This document shows positions 59,294 to 64,000 of a stretch of DNA of 64,000 nucleotides, piece after piece. Position 1 is the first letter of the stretch. Each line of letters starts with the position of its first letter. Location: contig NZ_PDJF01000001.1 in the NCBI RefSeq assembly GCF_002563965.1, positions 1,674,001-1,738,000 of the forward strand, written 5' to 3'. A model generated the notes under the pieces. The model saw only the letters and a program-made list of their open reading frames with translations, had not been told where the DNA came from and did not search any database. The translations under genes were made by a program, and so were the position numbers. Origin of the DNA: Corynebacterium renale (lineage in GTDB: Bacteria; Actinomycetota; Actinomycetes; Mycobacteriales; Mycobacteriaceae).

Positions 59294-59445
59294 GTATGGT
59301 GGCTGTCAGTGCTTGGCGTGTCTGCCCGTTCCGTTAGTGTGTGGCAGAAGTACGGAGGGAACCTGCACGACCGTGCAGGCGTCTAATAGATTAACCGCGT
59401 AACGTAAATAAAGTTGGCTGCTGTAGGCAGCGATGAAAGGAAATT

Positions 59446-60573
59446 ATGGCTACGAAGAAGAAAACCACGAAGGCTGCTGGTGACGATCGCCAGAAGGCTC
59501 TTGACGCAGCGCTTTCGATGATCGAGAAGGACTTCGGCAAGGGAGCCGTTATGCGGCTTGGCGATGAAAACCGCCCGCCCGTCCGCGCAATTTCTTCCGG
59601 CAATACGGCCATCGATGTGGCTCTCGGAATCGGCGGATTTCCAAAGGGGCGCATCGTGGAAATCTACGGTCCAGAATCTTCCGGTAAAACTACTGTGGCT
59701 CTGCATGCCATTGCTTCTGCCCAAAAAGAGGGTGGCATCGCAGCGTTCATCGATGCTGAGCACGCACTTGACCCAGATTACGCTGGCAAACTTGGCGTGG
59801 ATACGGACGCGCTCCTGGTTTCCCAGCCGGATAACGGTGAGCAGGCTCTAGAAATTGCAGACATGCTTGTTCGTTCCGGTGCAATCGACATCATCGTCAT
59901 TGACTCCGTCGCCGCTTTGACTCCGAAGGCAGAAATTGAAGGCGAAATGGGTGACAGCCACGTCGGTCTCCAAGCTCGCCTTATGAGTCAGGCGCTTCGC
60001 AAGATGACCGGTGCGCTGTACAACTCTGGCACCACCGCAATCTTTATTAACCAGCTGCGTGAGAAGATTGGTGTGATGTTCGGGTCGCCGGAAACCACCA
60101 CGGGTGGCAAGGCTTTGAAATTCTACTCTTCCGTACGCTGCGACGTCCGCCGTATCCAAACACTTAAGGATGGACAAGATGCGGTAGGTAACCGCACTCG
60201 TCTCAAGGTCGTGAAGAATAAGGTTTCCCCACCATTCAAGATTGCTGAGTTCGACATCATCTATGGCGAAGGAATCTCCCGTGAATCGTCGATTATCGAT
60301 ATGGGTGTAGAAAACGGCATTGTGAAGAAAGCCGGTTCGTGGTTTACCTATAACGGTGACCAGCTGGGGCAGGGTAAGGAACGTTCCCGCCTCAACCTGA
60401 AGGACAACCCAGCGTTGGCCGATGAAATCGAGCAGAAGATTCTGCAGAAGCTTGGTGTTGGTGAGTACGCAAACCAGGATGATGCTCTGAGCGATGAGCC
60501 AGTCGACATGGTCCCAAACGTGGATTTTGATGATGAAGACGACCTTGAAGCAAGCGAGAACGCGAAGGCCTAG
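59446..60573 (+). CDS. recA: Recombinase RecA
   Basis: Homologous recombination ATPase and co-protease of the SOS response. The 375 residues show Walker A GPESSGKT (75-82), [20 protein letters not shown] and the loops typical of RecA. No intein interrupts it, unlike some mycobacterial recA genes. GAAAGGAAAT precedes the ATG, and the 5' leader from the SOS promoter is about 145 bases. recX follows after 14 bases. Confidence 0.98.
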   Translation: MATKKKTTKAAGDDRQKALDAALSMIEKDFGKGAVMRLGDENRPPVRAISSGNTAIDVALGIGGFPKGRIVEIYGPESSGKTTVALHAIASAQKEGGIAAFIDAEHALDPDYAGKLGVDTDALLVSQPDNGEQALEIADMLVRSGAIDIIVIDSVAALTPKAEIEGEMGDSHVGLQARLMSQALRKMTGALYNSGTTAIFINQLREKIGVMFGSPETTTGGKALKFYSSVRCDVRRIQTLKDGQDAVGNRTRLKVVKNKVSPPFKIAEFDIIYGEGISRESSIIDMGVENGIVKKAGSWFTYNGDQLGQGKERSRLNLKDNPALADEIEQKILQKLGVGEYANQDDALSDEPVDMVPNVDFDDEDDLEASENAKA

Positions 60574-60587
60574 TGCCCTGACCGTAT

Positions 60588-61187
60588 ATGGATTCCTCCA
60601 AGAAGCAAGCGCTCGATCAGCTTCGTGAAGAACTGGCTAATTACGACCCCGAGAAGGGGACAGGCTTGTTCGACCACGAAGCTGAAGCTGAAAAGACGAC
60701 AGTACGTGAGCGAGCATTGACAATCCTCGATTATCGCGCCCGGTCAACTCATGAACTACGCTCGCTTCTCAAAGAACGCCTCGAAGACTCCGATCCTGAC
60801 GTCATCGAGGAAGTGCTCGCGGACCTCACCGATTCCCGACTCTTAGACGACGAGACCTTTGCCCGTGAATGGGTCCGGCAGCGCCTAGAGCGTCGAGGGA
60901 AATCGACCCGCATATTGGATAAAGAACTCCGTGAGAAGGGCGTTGCCGCCGATATCCGAGCAGCGGTACTAGCGGAAGTTGACCCGCAAAAAGAAGAAGA
61001 CGTCGCCCGGCAACTGGCTTACAAAAAAGCCCGCAGTGTTAAAACAGTCCCAGAAGACCGCAAAGCCTATGACAAAGAACTCCGCAAAGTTGTGGGAGTA
61101 CTTGCGCGGAGGGGATTCCCCGCAGGTTCAAGTATGAGCATTGCGCGAGAATACTTAGACGCACGTATACAAGAACTCACCGAATAA
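60588..61187 (+). CDS. recX: Regulatory protein RecX
   Basis: RecA inhibitor, 199 residues, three-helix repeats: RALTILDYRARSTHELRSLL, LLDDETFAREWVRQRLERRGKS and the later RQLAYKKARSV segment. It is longer at the N-terminus than E. coli RecX. Cotranscription with recA is implied by spacing. A stem-loop terminator follows. Confidence 0.93.
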   Translation: MDSSKKQALDQLREELANYDPEKGTGLFDHEAEAEKTTVRERALTILDYRARSTHELRSLLKERLEDSDPDVIEEVLADLTDSRLLDDETFAREWVRQRLERRGKSTRILDKELREKGVAADIRAAVLAEVDPQKEEDVARQLAYKKARSVKTVPEDRKAYDKELRKVVGVLARRGFPAGSSMSIAREYLDARIQELTE

Positions 61188-61192
61188 ACTCG

Positions 61193-61224
61193 CCGCCCTC
61201 CCAGAAAACGATCTGGGAGGGCGG
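61193..61224 (+). terminator. Terminator after recX
   Basis: Perfect 13-bp stem (61193-61205 and 61212-61224) with an AAACGA loop; only a short T stretch follows. Confidence 0.8.
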
Positions 61225-61248
61225 TTGGGCACATTCGGGGTTACTCGC

Positions 61249-61254
61249 TAGACT
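61249..61254 (+). promoter_or_regulatory. -10 element of miaB (leaderless)
   Basis: TAGACT ends 8 nt before the miaB GTG. Confidence 0.5.
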
Positions 61255-61262
61255 TCCACGAT

Positions 61263-62813
61263 GTGAATACAGCAGGACTCAGCGACAATCCCGGCACCGC
61301 ACGTACATACGAGGTACGTACATTCGGCTGCCAGATGAACGTACACGATTCAGAACGCCTCGCCGGCCTCCTCGAAACCGCAGGCTACACCCCTGCAAAC
61401 GAAAACGATGATGCGGACGTTGTAGTCTTTAACACGTGCGCTGTCCGCGAGAATGCGGACAAAAAACTCTACGGCACTCTCGGCAGCTTGAAGAAGATTA
61501 AAGAGTCTCGCCCCGGAATGCAGATTGCAGTTGGCGGCTGTCTAGCTCAAAAAGACCGCGACGACGTCATTAAAAAAGCACCGTGGGTCGACGTAGTATT
61601 CGGCACGCATAATATAGGTGCACTGCCAACTCTCCTCGAACGCGCTGCCCACAACGAGGAGGCCCAAGTAGAGATTGAAGAAGCGCTCGACCACTTCCCA
61701 TCCGTACTACCTGCCAAGCGCGAATCCACGTATGCAGGATGGGTATCAATCTCCGTCGGATGTAACAACACATGCACCTTCTGCATTGTGCCGTCGCTAC
61801 GTGGCAAAGAAGCAGATCGTCGCCCTGGAGACATCCTTGCCGAGGTAAAGACCCTCGTAGATCAAGGAGTCTCGGAAATTACGCTGCTAGGCCAGAACGT
61901 GAACGCATACGGCGTCCACTTCGCAGACCCGAGCCTCAAGCGTGACAAATCCGCCTTCTCCAAACTCCTGCGCGCGTGCGGAGATATCGAAGGCCTAGAA
62001 CGCGTACGTTTCACTAGCCCGCACCCGGCCGAATTCACCTCTGACGTCATCGACGCTATGGCAGAAACCCCGAATGTCTGTCCGCAGCTTCACATGCCAC
62101 TGCAGTCCGGCTCTGACACTGTGCTGAAGCGGATGCGCCGTTCATACCGGACCACCAAATTTATGCGTATTCTCGACGAGGTTCGGGAAAAGTTGCCGGG
62201 TGCAACTATTACGACAGATATTATCGTCGGATTCCCTGGTGAAACTGAAGAAGAGTTCCAAGAAACGATGGATTTCGTAGAAAAGGCCCGTTTTACTTCT
62301 GCGTTCACCTTCCAATACTCGCCCCGCCCTGGGACTCCAGCGGCAGACATGGACAATCAGGTTCCGAAAGAAGTTGTCCAAGAACGTTTCGAACGGCTCG
62401 TCGAATTGCAAGATCGTATTTCACGTGAGGAAAACGAAAAGCAAATAGGCACCGAAGTTGAGCTCATCGTGCAAGCGGAAGGTGGCCGGAAAAATGATGA
62501 AACTCACCGTTTGTCCGGTCGGGCGCGTGATGGCAGGCTCGTTCACTTCACTCCGACGTTTGTCGACGGACGTTCAGGCGAAACTATCCGTCCCGGCGAC
62601 GTAGTTACAGTGGATGTGACAGAAGCACAGTCATTCTTCCTGATTGCAGACGGGGGAGTGAAGAGTCACCGCCAGACGAAAGCCGGCGGTATGTTCGCAG
62701 CCGGACAGTCGCCCAAGACGGGCACGATTGGTGTGGGACTTGGGCTGCCTAAAATTGGCCAGCCGGAGACTATTCCGGCACCGGCGCCGGCATCGGCATG
62801 CGGTTGCAATTAA
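61263..62813 (+). CDS. miaB: tRNA-2-methylthio-N6-dimethylallyladenosine synthase
   Basis: Radical-SAM methylthiotransferase acting on i6A37 of tRNAs. The 516 residues have the N-terminal UPF0004 domain with cluster cysteines in [23 protein letters not shown] and VGGCLAQKD, the radical-SAM motif [10 protein letters not shown], and a TRAM domain. The C-terminal about 70 residues past TRAM are Gly/Pro/Ala-rich and end in CGCN; this tail is lineage-specific. GTG start. Confidence 0.96.
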   Translation: MNTAGLSDNPGTARTYEVRTFGCQMNVHDSERLAGLLETAGYTPANENDDADVVVFNTCAVRENADKKLYGTLGSLKKIKESRPGMQIAVGGCLAQKDRDDVIKKAPWVDVVFGTHNIGALPTLLERAAHNEEAQVEIEEALDHFPSVLPAKRESTYAGWVSISVGCNNTCTFCIVPSLRGKEADRRPGDILAEVKTLVDQGVSEITLLGQNVNAYGVHFADPSLKRDKSAFSKLLRACGDIEGLERVRFTSPHPAEFTSDVIDAMAETPNVCPQLHMPLQSGSDTVLKRMRRSYRTTKFMRILDEVREKLPGATITTDIIVGFPGETEEEFQETMDFVEKARFTSAFTFQYSPRPGTPAADMDNQVPKEVVQERFERLVELQDRISREENEKQIGTEVELIVQAEGGRKNDETHRLSGRARDGRLVHFTPTFVDGRSGETIRPGDVVTVDVTEAQSFFLIADGGVKSHRQTKAGGMFAAGQSPKTGTIGVGLGLPKIGQPETIPAPAPASACGCN

Positions 62814-62905
62814 ATCCACGTAGGCTCCGTACCCTAGTTCGCTAGACTAGGGAGGGCTCGCGGTCATCTGCGTAGTACGAACCACAATGTGAAAAGGACG
62901 TGTCC

Positions 62906-63565
62906 GTGCCTGAAGTTACCCCTGCAACACTCGCCGTTGAGGAGCGTCGCGCCGCTAAGACAATCTGGCTTGGAAATTATGGTTATGCTCTCGCCGGTGC
63001 GGTGCTGGCCTATTGGGTTGCGCTCTTTCTCCCTTTCATCCCTGGGGTAGCCGGGTGGGAAATTGTGTTGCTTTCCGACGCCGCAACGGCCGCCAACGTG
63101 AAGCTCACTGAATACGTTTTCGTGTGGTTAGGCTTCATCGGTATTGGCGTTTTGAGTGCCATGACCGTGCTGCTGCGCAATACATCGGTTGCTTTAGCTT
63201 CGTGGATTGTTGCAACGATTGCGTTATTCACGTCACTTTTTGCCTTGTGGTTGCGTTTGACGCGTCCGGGTGTAGAGGCGGCCATGGGCGTGCATGTGGG
63301 CTTCATCCTCATGATTATTATCGCGGTGATGGTGGTGTTCATCTATTCGATGGTGGCTTTGCGCCGTTCACCGGCACAGCAGAGGTTAGCTGAAGCTCGC
63401 GCTACCACCTTGGTCGTTGATCCTGTGGAATCTGTTCAGGCTGAAGCAACGGCAGCGCATCAGGATAGGACTGTTGACGTTGACCAAGGTAACCGTGATG
63501 ACCGCCGAGCTCGAGCCGCAGAACGCCACCGCAGGTTAGAGGAAGAAGCCGACGGTCAGAAGTAG
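62906..63565 (+). CDS. Conserved actinobacterial membrane protein
   Basis: A 219-residue protein with four predicted membrane helices (about 25-45, 68-90, 97-116, 125-148) and a charged cytoplasmic C-terminal tail of about 60 residues (ARAAERHRRLEEEADGQK). It matches by position and topology the conserved membrane protein encoded after miaB in mycolata (Rv2732c-like); function unknown. GTG 62906 is 8 nt after AAGG and preferred to GTG 62900. Confidence 0.8.
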   Translation: MPEVTPATLAVEERRAAKTIWLGNYGYALAGAVLAYWVALFLPFIPGVAGWEIVLLSDAATAANVKLTEYVFVWLGFIGIGVLSAMTVLLRNTSVALASWIVATIALFTSLFALWLRLTRPGVEAAMGVHVGFILMIIIAVMVVFIYSMVALRRSPAQQRLAEARATTLVVDPVESVQAEATAAHQDRTVDVDQGNRDDRRARAAERHRRLEEEADGQK

Positions 63566-64000
63566 TTAAGATGCTGGGGGGTCGAGGCGCATCTGGAGAT
63601 GTGTTTCTGCGCATATAGGGCTCGCGTTAAGAATTTCGAGGACGCGCGCCATGGGGTAGGCATCCTCGTCGCGAATTGGGTCAGGAGCGCTTGCGTATAA
63701 GCGCGACGGGGTCGTGTTCCCTGACACTTGGGTGTGCGCGCGTTCGATGCTGGCGACAAGTTGTGCCACGAGATGTAAGCCTAGGGAAGAAGGCCGGTAC
63801 GCGCGGGTGACGATCGTCGTTCCTAGTTCGGCGGCTGCCCAATTCACGCCAGGAGCAGATAGAGCTGTGGAAATCGCGATGACGCCGTCGTTGGGATGCC
63901 AGGCGACAACCGAAAGAGTTTCAGATCCGTCCGCGAGTGCCCGTTCGCGGGCCTCTACAAGTCGCTGGGGCGTCCATGGAGCCGGAGTGAAATCAAGTTC
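63566..64000 (-). CDS. GNAT-like acetyltransferase, partial
   Basis: C-terminal part of a gene whose start lies beyond the right edge; at least 144 codons are open to base 64000. The segment reads ...SVVAWHPNDGVIAIST, GTTIVTRAYRPSSLGLHL and ARVLEILN, where the VTRAYRPSSLGLHLV stretch resembles the acetyl-CoA loop of GNAT proteins (V...HRGxxLG). Assignment is moderate. Its stop codon begins at the base after the membrane-protein gene ends, so the two are convergent without a spacer. Confidence 0.6.
   Translation of the reverse strand, partial: ELDFTPAPWTPQRLVEARERALADGSETLSVVAWHPNDGVIAISTALSAPGVNWAAAELGTTIVTRAYRPSSLGLHLVAQLVASIERAHTQVSGNTTPSRLYASAPDPIRDEDAYPMARVLEILNASPICAETHLQMRLDPPAS

Noticed and set aside
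59446..60573. Intein in recA
   Set aside because: The RecA protein is continuous at 375 residues with no insertion.

Overview
The window is a core-chromosome segment of an actinobacterium, almost certainly a Corynebacterium. This rests on gene content and order. It carries a mycothione reductase, a 4'-phosphopantetheinyl transferase beside truB, a DUF2469 gene after rnhB, a DUF3046 gene before recA, a DUF2631 membrane protein, the PspA/ClgR pair, a BioYMN biotin importer with BioQ-type operators, and a malate:quinone oxidoreductase. Base composition and codon use look uniform and moderately GC-rich. I see no insertion sequence, prophage, CRISPR array, rRNA or tRNA, and no island of foreign DNA. 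The species cannot be fixed from the sequence alone.

Layout. 0-2 kb: lepB, rnhB and DUF2469. 2-2.3 kb: a non-coding stretch with two opposed consensus DnaA boxes and a strongly base-paired RNA candidate. 2.3-6.4 kb: yraN-comM-dprA as an overlapping unit, then xerC. 6.4-12.9 kb: a secreted LytM-type protein, a folded leader, rpsB, tsf, pyrH, frr, cdsA and rlmN. 13-18.4 kb: DUF2631, dxr, rseP, ispG and map, which join isoprenoid synthesis to membrane proteolysis and N-terminal processing. 18.5-22 kb (minus strand): two paralogous small exported proteins, mtr and an alpha/beta hydrolase. 22.3-28.6 kb: mqo, selO-yaaA, proS and a lipoprotein. 28.7-35.5 kb: rimP, nusA, ylxR, infB, rbfA and nrnA, the classical transcription/translation block. 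35.5-44.3 kb: a MATE exporter, a phosphoesterase, pptT, truB, ribF, a nucleoside hydrolase, rpsO and pnp. 44.5-49 kb: dapB, a degenerate ThyX-like gene, dapA and RNase J. 49-56 kb: a small DinB-like protein gene, ftsK, a manganese-type riboswitch with terC, pgsA and a cinA/pncC-type gene. 55.6-64 kb: clgR, pspA, bioN-bioM-bioY, DUF3046, recA, recX, miaB, a membrane protein and a GNAT-like gene cut by the window edge.

Regulation that can be read directly: a yybP-ykoY (manganese) riboswitch whose final hairpin buries the terC ribosome-binding site; two TGAAC-N3-GTTC sites at bioY; a one-mismatch LexA box before recA; folded leaders before rpsB, infB, rbfA and pnp; and at least fourteen genes whose start codon lies only 6-8 nt after a TANNNT -10 element, the architecture of leaderless mRNAs.

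This is mostly ordinary housekeeping territory. The most interesting items are the ThyX-like protein that has lost most of the ThyX signature while keeping its dapB-dapA slot, the unassigned structured RNA candidate beside paired DnaA boxes, the arginine-glycine insertion inside PNPase, the LytM protein lacking its catalytic histidines, and the exported paralogue pair.
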